NCBI GenBank assembly: GCA_031267055.1
Contig: JAIRZV010000033.1
Coordinates: 1 to 55,238, forward strand
Length of the DNA: 55,238 nt
Direction of reading: 5' to 3'
From: Candidatus Margulisiibacteriota bacterium
Lineage (GTDB): Bacteria > Margulisbacteria > Termititenacia > Termititenacales > Termititenacaceae
The notes below the pieces were generated by a model. That model did no database searches and was not told where the DNA came from. It saw only the letters and a program-made list of their open reading frames with translations. This document shows, piece after piece, positions 45,730 through 53,133 of the stretch. How positions within the stretch are numbered: the first letter of the stretch is position 1; every line of letters starts with the position of its first letter. The position numbers and the translations under genes were made by a program.

Positions 45730-46491
45730 ATGGAAAAATATTATTTTGTTGATGAGTCCGGCGACCCAACATTCTTTAATAAATATGGGGAGTGTTTATT
45801 AGGTAAAGATGGTTGTTCGCCATTATTAATATTAGGATTTATTCACACGGATAATCCGCAAAAAATACGCGAAACAATTAATTCTTTGCATAAAGAAATT
45901 GACGCGAATGAATATCTTAAAGACATTCCCTCTATTACTAAGACCAAACTTAATTTTCACGCCAAAGATGATGTGCCGGAAGTACGCGAAAAAGTATTTA
46001 CAGTTATTAAATCTTTAGACTTTAAAGCAGAATTTATTGTTGCCCGCAAACGTGTGGATATATTTACTAAACGGCATAAAAGAAATGAGAATGTTTTTTA
46101 TAATGAAATTGTTAGCCGGTTGTTTGAGAATAAATTGCATACGCAAGATAATATTATCTGTTTTTCCAAAAGAGGGAATAAACTTAAACAAGAACATATG
46201 CAAAGCGCAATTCAGTCAGCTATTCTTAATTTTGAGAAAAAGACAAATAAGAAAATAGAAACTGCGACAAGAATTATTATTCAAACCCCGACAAAAGAGC
46301 CTTGCTTACAGGTAATTGATTATATGAACTGGGCAGTACAAAGAGCTTTTATTAAAAAAGAAATGCGATATTTTAATTTTATAAAAGAGAAAATTGGTTT
46401 TATTTGTGATATTTATGATTTTGAGAAATATCCTGATAATTTTTACAGTAAAAAGAATGAATTTAGCCTAGAAAAAATAAGTCCTCTATAG
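45730..46491 (+). CDS. DUF3800 protein
   Basis: A 253-residue soluble protein starting MEKYYFVDESGDPTFF, the hallmark (F.DESGD) of DUF3800, a family with a predicted RNase H-like fold whose function is not established. Further acidic and lysine-rich segments (KLNFHAKDD, IVARKRVDIF) fit the family, and a conserved late motif is seen in VIDYMNWAVQRAF. The region is strongly AT-rich relative to its neighbours, a sign of transfer. Its TAG stop is part of the left arm of a structured element that follows (46482-46542), so the mRNA end and the structure overlap. Confidence 0.85.
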   Translation: MEKYYFVDESGDPTFFNKYGECLLGKDGCSPLLILGFIHTDNPQKIRETINSLHKEIDANEYLKDIPSITKTKLNFHAKDDVPEVREKVFTVIKSLDFKAEFIVARKRVDIFTKRHKRNENVFYNEIVSRLFENKLHTQDNIICFSKRGNKLKQEHMQSAIQSAILNFEKKTNKKIETATRIIIQTPTKEPCLQVIDYMNWAVQRAFIKKEMRYFNFIKEKIGFICDIYDFEKYPDNFYSKKNEFSLEKISPL

Positions 46492-46542
46492 CTAGTGCCT
46501 CTTACGGCAGCACGGCATGGAGCCGACTTTCACTATAGAGGA
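46482..46542 (+). ncRNA. structured RNA-like element directly after the DUF3800 gene
   Basis: The outer stem TCCTCTATAG (46482-46491) and CTATAGAGGA (46533-46542) is a perfect 10-bp match. Inside, GTGC/GCAC and CGGC/GCCG (loop ATGGA) can form two more short stems, with possible pseudoknot pairing of TACGGC. Several RNA motifs associated with DUF3800 genes have been described in comparative-genomics surveys; I infer this may be a member. It could be a small RNA, a cis element or a partner of the protein. It is GC-rich inside AT-rich surroundings. Confidence 0.5.
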
Positions 46543-46643
46543 GTTGTTAATAGTATACCCTCTTTTTAGAAAAAAACAAGGAAATGTATGAGTTCTTCTG
46601 ATGCTATGGCTAAATGTTCTTGTTGAAACCTCTTAAATTGACT

Positions 46644-47082
46644 TAATTAAACAATACCCCATTAACCCTTACATTTTGTAACGTGCAATTACTAAAATTT
46701 ATACTACCGGTTGCGCTGGTAATAGTAAGATCTTTTTAACTGTCGAATTTGTTATGCGTACGCCGCCGGTAAGAGCAGCGATAGTAACATTTTCTATTGT
46801 TGAATTAGTAGCGTGTAACCCTGCGGATACACGGGCAATTGTTACATTTTTTAGTGTAGCTCCATTAGTTAGATGTATGCCGCCGGATACACGGCTTATG
46901 GTTTGGTCTTGATAAGTTGTGCCCTTTAAATGTAGTCCGCCAGTAATTGGTGTAGTAATATTATCGGGTACTTCTGTTGTTGTATTTGAACTACTACCAT
47001 TGCTTTCACTAATAGTTTTTCCACAACCGGTTAATACAAAAATTATTAACCCCAAAATTATCCCTAATATAATTTTTCGCAT
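46644..47082 (-). pseudogene. frameshifted small lipoprotein, paralogue of the next gene
   Basis: The readable frame (47082 to 46699, 127 residues) has a lipoprotein signal (MRKIILGIILGLIIFVLTGCGK) and then parallel-beta-helix-like repeats (GGLHLKGTTYQDQTISRVSGGIHLTNGATLKNVTI...). It ends abnormally in KKILLLPAQPVV. If one base is added to the A5 run (T5 at 46733-46737 on the plus strand), the frame continues TITSATGSINFSNCTLQNVRVNG and stops at 46644, matching the paralogue's tail (ALTGTLTLTNCTYSNVKIRG). So this is a recent one-base deletion, a sequencing error, or a homopolymer switch. Confidence 0.75.
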
Positions 47083-47109
47083 ATTATAATTCCTTACTTT
47101 AGAGCTCGG

Positions 47110-48060
47110 TTAATTAGCGTATGTCGTTCCTCTAATTTTAACGTTTGAATAAGTACAGTTAGTTAAAGTCAGCGTTCCGGTTAATGCAGTAATAGTAACA
47201 TCGGTTAATGTGGAGTCCCTGATTGTTAGGTTCCCGAGCATGTTGTTGATTTTAATACTTTCTAATGTAGAGTTGCTGGCTGTAATATTGCCATACATAT
47301 TACCGATTTTAACGTTTTGTAATTTGGCATTATTTATTAGGTCAATATTTCCAAACATCCTGGAATAATCTAAATCTTTTAATATTACTCCGTTTGCATC
47401 TAGATTGTCTAAATAACTTGAGTTGGTTGACGAAGCATCATCATCTTCTTTATCACTGGGATATGGAGTAACATTAACTGTACCAAAACCAACTTTCATA
47501 GCAATAGTGTAATTTTTATTCATTATCAATGGACTACCCGTTCCTATTGTATATTTTCCACTATTGGAATTCCGCCAAGGATTTGTGTTTTGATAAGGAA
47601 AAATCTCACTGGAAAATGAACATGCTCCTGTTGCTGTTTGATAACCAAGCTCAATACGGCGATTTCTAGGGATAGTGTAGGTATAAGTTTTTACATTGTT
47701 AGTAAAACTTCCTGACCCAGTATTATCTGTGCCATTTGCCCCTTGGGTGCCGATATATAGTGTGCCGTCATCAACGTCACCGACATAAATTGTGCCGGAT
47801 TTTGCATTAGCGTGATCCATGGTGTCATCAAATAGGATTTCTTGAAAAGTAAACGTATAAGTAGTTGGTGGGGGATTAATTATTGTTGTTGTGTTTGAAC
47901 TATTACTACTATCATTAGTAGTTTTTCCGCAACCCGCAATAAACAGCGCCAGCAGAATTATTATTGAAATCCACTCGCAATAATATACTATATTTTTAGC
48001 ATACTTACGCGGAAAATCTGGGGGGGGGGGGGGTATAGTTACAATATTATCTTTTGACAT
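47110..48060 (-). CDS. lipoprotein with C14 tract in its coding strand (phase-variation candidate)
   Basis: A 316-residue lipoprotein. The start MSKDNIVTI is chosen because a TTGACA/TATATT promoter lies just upstream. After nine residues a run of 14 C encodes PPPPP, then come charged residues, a hydrophobic segment and the lipobox LALFIAGC (lipidated Cys about residue 45). The body is Ser/Thr/Asn-rich. The C-terminal ~110 residues are beta-helix-like repeats (DLDYSRMFGNIDLINNAKLQNVKIGNMYGNITASNSTLESIKI...), the same type as in the 46644 paralogue. A change in the C tract by anything but three bases would stop synthesis before the signal peptide. The function is unknown; it is probably surface exposed. 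Confidence 0.78.
   Translation of the reverse strand: MSKDNIVTIPPPPPDFPRKYAKNIVYYCEWISIIILLALFIAGCGKTTNDSSNSSNTTTIINPPPTTYTFTFQEILFDDTMDHANAKSGTIYVGDVDDGTLYIGTQGANGTDNTGSGSFTNNVKTYTYTIPRNRRIELGYQTATGACSFSSEIFPYQNTNPWRNSNSGKYTIGTGSPLIMNKNYTIAMKVGFGTVNVTPYPSDKEDDDASSTNSSYLDNLDANGVILKDLDYSRMFGNIDLINNAKLQNVKIGNMYGNITASNSTLESIKINNMLGNLTIRDSTLTDVTITALTGTLTLTNCTYSNVKIRGTTYAN
48020..48033. repeat. 14-base G/C homopolymer
   Basis: Fourteen consecutive G on the plus strand (C on the coding strand) near the 5' end of the 47110-48060 gene. Such tracts mutate by slipped-strand mispairing. The present length keeps the gene in frame. Confidence 0.95.
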
Positions 48061-48070
48061 AAGCAATATA

Positions 48071-48098
48071 AATATACAACGTTTTTTGTTTTTGTCAA
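48071..48098 (-). promoter_or_regulatory. promoter of the phase-variable lipoprotein gene
   Basis: Minus-strand TTGACA (48098-48093), 16 bases, TATATT (48076-48071), then ten bases to the ATG at 48060. This supports the start upstream of the homopolymer rather than a longer frame. Confidence 0.65.
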
Positions 48099-48119
48099 GT
48101 TTACCAAACTTGTCACTTC

Positions 48120-48199
48120 GGCCACTTCGTGGCTGGCTCTCTTGCATAACGCAAATTGATTTTGTGTTATGAAACTTGTCTCTCGGCTGCTTCGCAGCC
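48120..48199. repeat. cluster of short palindromes
   Basis: GCCAC/GTGGC (48121-48125 and 48129-48133), CATAACGCAAA/TTTGTGTTATG (48145-48155 and 48161-48171, one G-T), GGCTGC/GCAGCC (48185-48190 and 48194-48199). They resemble the palindrome cluster before mreC. The stretch holds no gene. Confidence 0.6.
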
Positions 48200-48205
48200 T
48201 CGAGG

Positions 48206-48234
48206 CCAAAATTTTCGCTGTGCGAAAATTTTGG
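48206..48234 (-). terminator. hairpin at the 3' end of tRNA-Met (terminator candidate)
   Basis: CCAAAATTTTCGC (48206-48218) and GCGAAAATTTTGG (48222-48234) form a perfect 13-bp stem with a 3-base loop. On the minus strand it begins within the CCA of tRNA-Met. It has T4 runs in both arms but no long T-tail. Confidence 0.5.
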
Positions 48235-48308
48235 TAGCGGGGGGCAGAATCGAACCGCCGACCTATGGGTTATGAATCCATCGCTCTCACCAGCTGAGCT
48301 ACCCCGCC
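48232..48308 (-). tRNA. tRNA-Met (CAT), elongator type
   Basis: Minus strand: acceptor GGCGGGG pairs with CCCCGCT-type 3' strand, D-arm AGCTCAGCTGGTGAGAGC, anticodon loop TTCATAA with CAT, T-loop TTCGATT, encoded terminal CCA. The GGCGGGGTAGCTCAG start is typical of elongator tRNA-Met. A lysidine-modified tRNA-Ile with CAT cannot be excluded formally but fits less well. Confidence 0.93.
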
Positions 48309-48338
48309 AAATGTCGGAAAATTATAACATACCCGCCG

Positions 48339-49319
48339 TTAGATAAAACCAAAAAACGAACTTCTATTTGTTGTCGCTGGCGCAGCTGGCGCTGGCGGTA
48401 CCGCCTCCGGAGTTTGCACGGGCGTATTGACCACCGGCCTGGGCGCGGGCGGCGGAGTGTCCGCTGCTTTTTCCTGACTGCTCGGCGTGAAAAAAGTTTT
48501 TTCCTGCATCGTGGCTTGTTCGTCAAGCACGCCGTAATCTTTGCCGTTGACATACAGGCGCAGATTACGCGGAATCGTGGCGCGGATCTTGATGTACTGA
48601 TCGCCTTCCCAAGTCTTGCTGTCGCCGCGCTCTAAATTGCCCTGAAAAATCGTACGGCCGTCAATGATCACCGAAATATAAGTCCTGTTCAGCGCGGTGG
48701 CGTCAATGTAAACCTTGTTCGGATTGTAGTTTTGCTGTTTGGATTCCGGCGTGTCTTTGGAATTCAGCCGCTGAAGATCATTTTGCTGGCGCAGATTGCT
48801 ATTGGTGATGCTGCCCAGCGAAGAATTAATGCTGTAAATAAAAATGCCGAGCGCGCCGGCGATCAGTACCACGCCTAAGATCAGCCGCCAAAGCCACTTG
48901 TTGTTTTTCTTATTGCGCGTGGAGTGAAAATTATTAAACCCCGGCGCGTTCATTTGTTTCATGCCGTTGGGAAAAAACGTGCGCTTGTCGACGGCTAGGC
49001 CGACTTTTACTTCCGCAGAGGCGCGTTTGTGGCCGGTCTCGCCGGGAAAAAGCGCGTTAAATTCCGCGATGATTTCCTCGCTAGGCAGACCTAAAAAAGC
49101 GGCGTACACTTTGGCAAAACCTTTGGCCGTGATCAGATTGGGCAGTTTTTTGAATTCGTCCTGCTCCAGATGCTCCAAAAAAGTTTTTTTGATCTTGATG
49201 TGGCTGGCGGCGTCGGCTAGGTCCAGCTGCTTGGCCTCGCGCGCTCGTTTCAAGCGCTGGCCGAGAGTCAATTTTTCCGGCGCGGGATTGTCTGTTGATT
49301 CAAAAATATTGTCTGTCAT
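48339..49319 (-). CDS. RodZ-like cytoskeleton-linked membrane protein
   Basis: A 326-residue protein. The N-terminal helix-turn-helix domain (about residues 15-85: LGQRLKRAREAKQLDLADAASHI.. with FLEHLEQDEF and AKGFAKVYAAFLGL) is typical of RodZ, where it contacts MreB. One membrane segment (WLWRLILGVVLIAGALGIFIYSI, about 143-165) follows. The periplasmic part contains a DUF4115 domain (YISVIIDGRTIFQGNLERGDSKTWEGDQYIKIR...) and a Pro/Ala-rich tail. It should couple MreB to the wall-synthesis enzymes encoded at 23594-27846. Its own promoter overlaps the gap after scpB, and the ATG lies eight bases from the -10 box. Confidence 0.88.
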   Translation of the reverse strand: MTDNIFESTDNPAPEKLTLGQRLKRAREAKQLDLADAASHIKIKKTFLEHLEQDEFKKLPNLITAKGFAKVYAAFLGLPSEEIIAEFNALFPGETGHKRASAEVKVGLAVDKRTFFPNGMKQMNAPGFNNFHSTRNKKNNKWLWRLILGVVLIAGALGIFIYSINSSLGSITNSNLRQQNDLQRLNSKDTPESKQQNYNPNKVYIDATALNRTYISVIIDGRTIFQGNLERGDSKTWEGDQYIKIRATIPRNLRLYVNGKDYGVLDEQATMQEKTFFTPSSQEKAADTPPPAPRPVVNTPVQTPEAVPPAPAAPATTNRSSFFGFI

Positions 49320-49327
49320 AGAATGTA

Positions 49328-49355
49328 ATTCTACACTATTTTAACAAATATTCAA
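49328..49355 (-). promoter_or_regulatory. rodZ promoter, predicted leaderless
   Basis: Minus-strand TTGAAT (49355-49350), 16 bases, TAGAAT (49333-49328), then eight bases to the ATG at 49319. This gives the RodZ-like gene expression independent of scpB. Confidence 0.6.
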
Positions 49356-49357
49356 TT

Positions 49358-49978
49358 TTAGGAGATTGACGGATCGGCGCTGAGCGGCAGCTCGGCAGTT
49401 TGCGCCGCGGCAAAGCGTTGCAATTTTTCCGCGGCCGTTTCCTGATCGGTTTCCATTTGTAATTTCGGCTCGGGCGGCAGGTCCTGCAAATTTTTTAGTC
49501 CGAAATGGCGCAAAAATTTTTCGGTCGTACCGTAAAGCATAGGCCGTCCCACGGTATCCGCCTGGCCTTTTTCTTCGACTAATTCTTTGTCCTGCAGTGA
49601 CTTGACTATCCAGTCGGAATTGATACCGCGTATTGCCTCGATCGCGCTTTTGGAAACCGGCTGGCGGTAGGCGATAATAGTCAGAGTTTCCAGAGCTGCC
49701 GCGGACAGCGAAAATTCCTGTGGCGTGTTGATGTACAATTCCAGCGGTTTGGAATATTCCGGCTTGGTCGCAAATTGATAGCCATCGGAAATATTGACGA
49801 TCTGCAGGCCATGTGTCGGATCCGCGTATTTGGCGGTTAATTCCGCGACGAGCTGCAAGGCGGTTTCTTCCGGCGTTTCCAGATAACGCGCCAATTGTTC
49901 GGGCAGCAACGGCTGCCGTGCCATAAAAAGCAAAATTTCCAGCTGCGGCAATAAATTACTGGGCGTCGTTTCCGTCAT
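49358..49978 (-). CDS. scpB: segregation and condensation protein B
   Basis: A 206-residue kleisin-associated protein with two winged-helix domains. Recognisable parts are LEILLFMARQPLLPEQLA at the start, LSAAALETLTIIAYRQPVSKSAIEAIRGINSDWIVKSL (strongly conserved centre) and VGRPMLYGTTEKFLRHFGLKNLQDLP near the end. ScpB dimers bind ScpA and activate the SMC complex for chromosome compaction. The gene overlaps scpA by 23 bases; the Smc gene itself is not in this window. Confidence 0.95.
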   Translation of the reverse strand: MTETTPSNLLPQLEILLFMARQPLLPEQLARYLETPEETALQLVAELTAKYADPTHGLQIVNISDGYQFATKPEYSKPLELYINTPQEFSLSAAALETLTIIAYRQPVSKSAIEAIRGINSDWIVKSLQDKELVEEKGQADTVGRPMLYGTTEKFLRHFGLKNLQDLPPEPKLQMETDQETAAEKLQRFAAAQTAELPLSADPSIS

Positions 49979-50840
49979 TTTCTTTTTGTGCTCCGCTTGT
50001 TCCGGCCGTCAAATCCACGACCGTATTGTATTCGGCTTCGTCGAATTCCACCTGTTGCGCGCCGATATTTTTGCGCGCGCTGATTTCAATGTCGTCAAAT
50101 ATAGCATTTTGCGCGACAAGAATAAACTGCTGCCGCACCAGCTCCAGCATGGCGATAAAAGTAGCGATGATTTCGCTGCGGTCGTTCAGATTTTGAAAAA
50201 ACTCGGAGAGCGGGAGGGCGGCTGGCGAGTCTTTCAGACGCTCGATGATTTGCTGCATTTTTTCGCGCACCGGAAAAATTTTGGGCAGCGGTATGATGAT
50301 GTCGGCACCGCTGACGATAAAATTCTGCCAGACGCGCTTGAAAGCTTTGACCAGCAGCTCGACCTGCGCGTTGCGGAAAACGATATTTTTTTCCGTCGGC
50401 AAAGTGTTCAAATAATCATTGTTGATAATATCCCGCGTGTGCACGTGCGCGTAAGCGTCCCCGCGTTGCAGCAAGGTTTGGGTCAGATTTTTAAAAGCCT
50501 TGTATTGAATGAGCCGCTCCAAGAACAAACGTTTTTCCGCGGCAAAACCCGGGTCTTGCTCGGGGCCGGGGTCTTCCGGCAGGAGTTTTTTGGATTTTAG
50601 ATGAATGAGAAAAGCCGCGACTTCCAAAAAATGGCTGCTGATTTCCAGATTTAATTCCTGCATTTTGTGCAGATGCTCCAGATACGCCGCGGTGATCTTG
50701 CTGAGCGATACGTCAAAAATTTCAACCTTTTCCTCGTCGATCAATTGCAGCAGCAGATCAAAAGGCCCCTCGAAAACTTCCAGCTGTACTTTGAAATCAT
50801 CGTTTGGCTGAAGTTCCAATTCTGTTTCAGCTTCGCTCAT
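49956..50840 (-). CDS. scpA: segregation and condensation protein A
   Basis: A 294-residue kleisin that bridges the SMC heads. The N-terminal FKVQLEVFEGPFDLLLQLIDEEKVEIFDVSLSKITAAYLEHL is the family signature. HFLEVAAFLIHLKSKKLLPE follows, and a C-terminal winged-helix (about residues 195-255) has FIAMLELVRQQFILVAQNAIFDDIEI. Its start overlaps the gpsA stop by four bases. The order plsY-gpsA-scpA-scpB-rodZ forms a coupled block. Confidence 0.95.
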   Translation of the reverse strand: MSEAETELELQPNDDFKVQLEVFEGPFDLLLQLIDEEKVEIFDVSLSKITAAYLEHLHKMQELNLEISSHFLEVAAFLIHLKSKKLLPEDPGPEQDPGFAAEKRLFLERLIQYKAFKNLTQTLLQRGDAYAHVHTRDIINNDYLNTLPTEKNIVFRNAQVELLVKAFKRVWQNFIVSGADIIIPLPKIFPVREKMQQIIERLKDSPAALPLSEFFQNLNDRSEIIATFIAMLELVRQQFILVAQNAIFDDIEISARKNIGAQQVEFDEAEYNTVVDLTAGTSGAQKENDGNDAQ

Positions 50841-51823
50841 AGACTCTCCGCTTTCAAATCTCGTGACATCAAAGCCGCGATCGCTTCTTTGATCGGTTTG
50901 TTTTCGTACAGAATACCATACATTTGTTCCGTCAGCGGCATCGGCGTGCCGGTTTTTTGCGCCAGCGCATAGGCCAATTTGGTGGTTGGCACACCTTCCG
51001 CCACCGCTTTGAGATTTTGCAGGATTTCCGCGAGTTTTTGGCCTTGCGCCAACCGCTCTCCGACAGTGTGATTGCGGCTTAAAGTGCTTGAGCAGGTGGT
51101 GATGAGATCGCCCATGCCGGTCAAACCGAAAATCGTTTCGGACTTGCCGCCCAGCGTGATCGTCAATTTGGCCATTTCAACCATGCCGCGGACGAGCAGC
51201 GCGGCCTTGGTATTGTTGCCGAGCTGGAGGCCGTCGACGATACCCGCGGCGATCGCGATGATGTTTTTAAGCGTGCCGCCATACTCTGTGCCAATAACAT
51301 CGTTATTGGTGTACACACGAAAATAACTGTTGTTAAAAAGTTTTTGTATAGTTTTAGCCGTTTCTATATTTTCGGCGGCGATGACGGCGGTGGCCGGTTT
51401 TTGTTCGGCGATTTCGCGCGAAATATTCGGACCGGACAGCACGGCGGTATTTGTAAAGTATTCGGCCAGCACTTCGGACATGCGTTTGCCGGTGGTTTCA
51501 TCGAGGCCTTTGGTTGCGGAGAGGAGCAGACAATCCGGCGGCGCGAGGTCTTTGATTTGCCGGACAATTTGTCGGTAATACTGCGAGGCTGTGACAATGA
51601 CGAGCAATTCCGCGCCTTGCAGGGTTTCCGCCAGCACGGCGCTGCCCTGAATTTTATCCGGCAAAATTATGCCGGGCAATAATTCTTTGTTCTCGTGCGC
51701 GTTGATCTGCGCGGCGATAGACGCGTTGTGGCACCAGATAGTTACAGTATGACCGTTTTCCGCCAAAATTTTGGCCAGCGTTGTGCCCCACGCTCCGCAA
51801 CCCAAAATCGCCGCTTTAACCAT
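50837..51823 (-). CDS. gpsA: glycerol-3-phosphate dehydrogenase [NAD(P)+]
   Basis: A 328-residue cytosolic enzyme reducing dihydroxyacetone phosphate to sn-glycerol-3-phosphate for phospholipid synthesis. The N-terminal Rossmann motif is AAILGCGAWGTTLA. Later come LSGPNISREIAE, GTEYGGTLKNIIAIAAGIVDGLQLGNNTKAALLVRGM (catalytic Lys region) and FGLTGMGDLITTC with SRNHTVGERLAQG. The start MVKAAILG at 51823 is preferred over the longer frame because it gives the usual N-terminus and an 8-base overlap with plsY (ATGGTTAA). It directly supplies the substrate for PlsY, encoded just upstream. Confidence 0.95.
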   Translation of the reverse strand: MVKAAILGCGAWGTTLAKILAENGHTVTIWCHNASIAAQINAHENKELLPGIILPDKIQGSAVLAETLQGAELLVIVTASQYYRQIVRQIKDLAPPDCLLLSATKGLDETTGKRMSEVLAEYFTNTAVLSGPNISREIAEQKPATAVIAAENIETAKTIQKLFNNSYFRVYTNNDVIGTEYGGTLKNIIAIAAGIVDGLQLGNNTKAALLVRGMVEMAKLTITLGGKSETIFGLTGMGDLITTCSSTLSRNHTVGERLAQGQKLAEILQNLKAVAEGVPTTKLAYALAQKTGTPMPLTEQMYGILYENKPIKEAIAALMSRDLKAESL

Positions 51824-52448
51824 TTTGCTGCCCGGTGATTTTGGTTTCTGTTCCGGCGGCCAGCCGCTGGATATTGGGAATGTGTTTGATCCAGACAAAA
51901 ACCACTCCGACGAACGTGAGCAGCTGATAGGCCGGATACGGCGAAAAGGTCAGGAATAAAATCAGCGCGAGCACGCCAGCCGCTAGACTGGCGACGGATT
52001 GATAGCCGGTGATTTGCCGGACGAGCAGGGTAAAAATGGCGACGGCTAAAAATATGCGCCAGTCCAGCGCCAGCGCGATGCCGAGGCCGGTGGCGGCCGA
52101 TTTGCCGCCGCGAAAACCGATAAACACCGACGCCGAGTGGCCGACCAGCGCCAAAAAGCCACAGATAATCACCAGCCAGGCGTTACGTGGATCAGCGGCA
52201 ACCGGAAAAAACAGCAAACCCAGATAAGTGGCCAGAGCGCCTTTGGCCACATCGAGCATGAAAACCGCCAGACCGCACTTTTTGCCGCAGGCGCGAATGA
52301 CATTAGTCGTGCCGGTCGAGCCGGAGCCGACCTGAAAAATATCCACACCACAAAGTTTCGCTGTAATGACACCAAAAGGCAGGGCGCCGAGGAGATAAGC
52401 CGCGAGAAAAACCAACGGCATATTTGGCATAACCGGAAAATTCAACAT
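51816..52448 (-). CDS. plsY: acyl phosphate:glycerol-3-phosphate acyltransferase
   Basis: A 210-residue inner-membrane enzyme with about five membrane segments that makes lysophosphatidic acid from acyl-phosphate and glycerol-3-phosphate. The three family motifs are visible: GSGSTGTTNVIRACGKKCG (GSGNxGxTNxxR type), GHSASVFIGFRGGKSAAT and HIPNIQRLAAGTETKI. The start at 52448 is supported by a promoter with the -10 box seven bases upstream. It is first in the plsY-gpsA-scpA-scpB block. Confidence 0.94.
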   Translation of the reverse strand: MLNFPVMPNMPLVFLAAYLLGALPFGVITAKLCGVDIFQVGSGSTGTTNVIRACGKKCGLAVFMLDVAKGALATYLGLLFFPVAADPRNAWLVIICGFLALVGHSASVFIGFRGGKSAATGLGIALALDWRIFLAVAIFTLLVRQITGYQSVASLAAGVLALILFLTFSPYPAYQLLTFVGVVFVWIKHIPNIQRLAAGTETKITGQQNG

Positions 52449-52455
52449 GGGTTAA

Positions 52456-52484
52456 ATTTTAAATGACTAATTCTAGAAATACAA
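52456..52484 (-). promoter_or_regulatory. plsY promoter, predicted leaderless
   Basis: Minus-strand TTGTAT (52484-52479), 17 bases, TAAAAT (52461-52456), seven bases to the ATG at 52448. No Shine-Dalgarno sequence lies in the gap. Confidence 0.6.
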
Positions 52485-52507
52485 CACGCGAGTTTTAATT
52501 AGAAGTT

Positions 52508-52882
52508 TTATTTGTGATTGTATATTTTTAAAACTTTCAGAAAAAAAGTTTGCGCTGGCTTTTCCAGTTTATTGGCTTCTTTGATTATTTTGTTTAAGAG
52601 AGTGTGTTTTTGGAGCAAATTATCTCTGCGGCGGTTGTTCCACACTTTTATATCTTTGAAAAAATATTCCGGCGGCACATTAAGGCTTTGGGCTATTTTG
52701 AGCAAAGTGTCCAGGCGCGGTGTGTTTCTGCCTTTCATAATATAATAAAAATTGGAATATTCCAGACCGGCGTTTAAAGCAGCTTCTTCGATCGATAAAT
52801 TCAGCGCCTGCATTAGATTAACTATTTTGGCGGAAATAGACCGGCGCAAAACACAATCCAGCGGCTCGGCTTTTTTGTCCAT
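52508..52882 (-). CDS. XRE-type helix-turn-helix protein
   Basis: A 124-residue cytoplasmic protein with a helix-turn-helix at about residues 15-75 (IVNLMQALNLSIEEAALNAGLEYSNFYYIMKGRNTPRLDTLLKIAQSLNVPPEYFF; core IEEAALNAGLEYSNFYYIMK) and a basic helical tail. The start at 52882 is preferred because GGAGG lies nine bases upstream; the longer frame would need a TTG start. It is not closely similar to the two XRE regulators at 34189 and 35519. The target is unknown. Confidence 0.82.
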   Translation of the reverse strand: MDKKAEPLDCVLRRSISAKIVNLMQALNLSIEEAALNAGLEYSNFYYIMKGRNTPRLDTLLKIAQSLNVPPEYFFKDIKVWNNRRRDNLLQKHTLLNKIIKEANKLEKPAQTFFLKVLKIYNHK

Positions 52883-53117
52883 GACCAATGTCCTCCAGCT
52901 GTTTGCTTTGGTCAATTGTAATTATTTTTGGAGCCGCTAATTATATTGTTTTATCAAAATAAAAATAGTTTTATATGCACAAAAAATGTATTATACTTGT
53001 CGAATAAAAAGACAAATTCCTTGATTTAGGGGGTAGTTGTAAGATTTATGCCAGTTGGCAAAAAAGTTGAGTTTTATTAGGAAAGTACTCAAGAGATAAA
53101 TGTAAGACAGAAATTTT

Positions 53118-53126
53118 TGTTATACT
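53118..53126 (+). promoter_or_regulatory. extended -10 promoter of the L,D-transpeptidase gene
   Basis: TGTTATACT ends seven bases before the ATG at 53134, again predicting a leaderless transcript. The preceding spacer (52883-53117) holds AT-rich sequence, a TATTATACT-like box near 52990, and a ten-codon open frame at 53048 (MPVGKKVEFY) that I cannot confirm as a gene. Confidence 0.55.
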
Positions 53127-53133
53127 TCAGCTC

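Noticed and set aside
46492..46532. Possible tRNA or tmRNA fragment after the DUF3800 gene
   Set aside because: No T-arm, anticodon arm or acceptor pairing; the outer stem and short internal stems fit a different structure.
53048..53080. Ten-codon open frame MPVGKKVEFY
   Set aside because: The GGGGG is 14 bases away, too far for a good ribosome site, and such short frames occur by chance; kept only as a remark.
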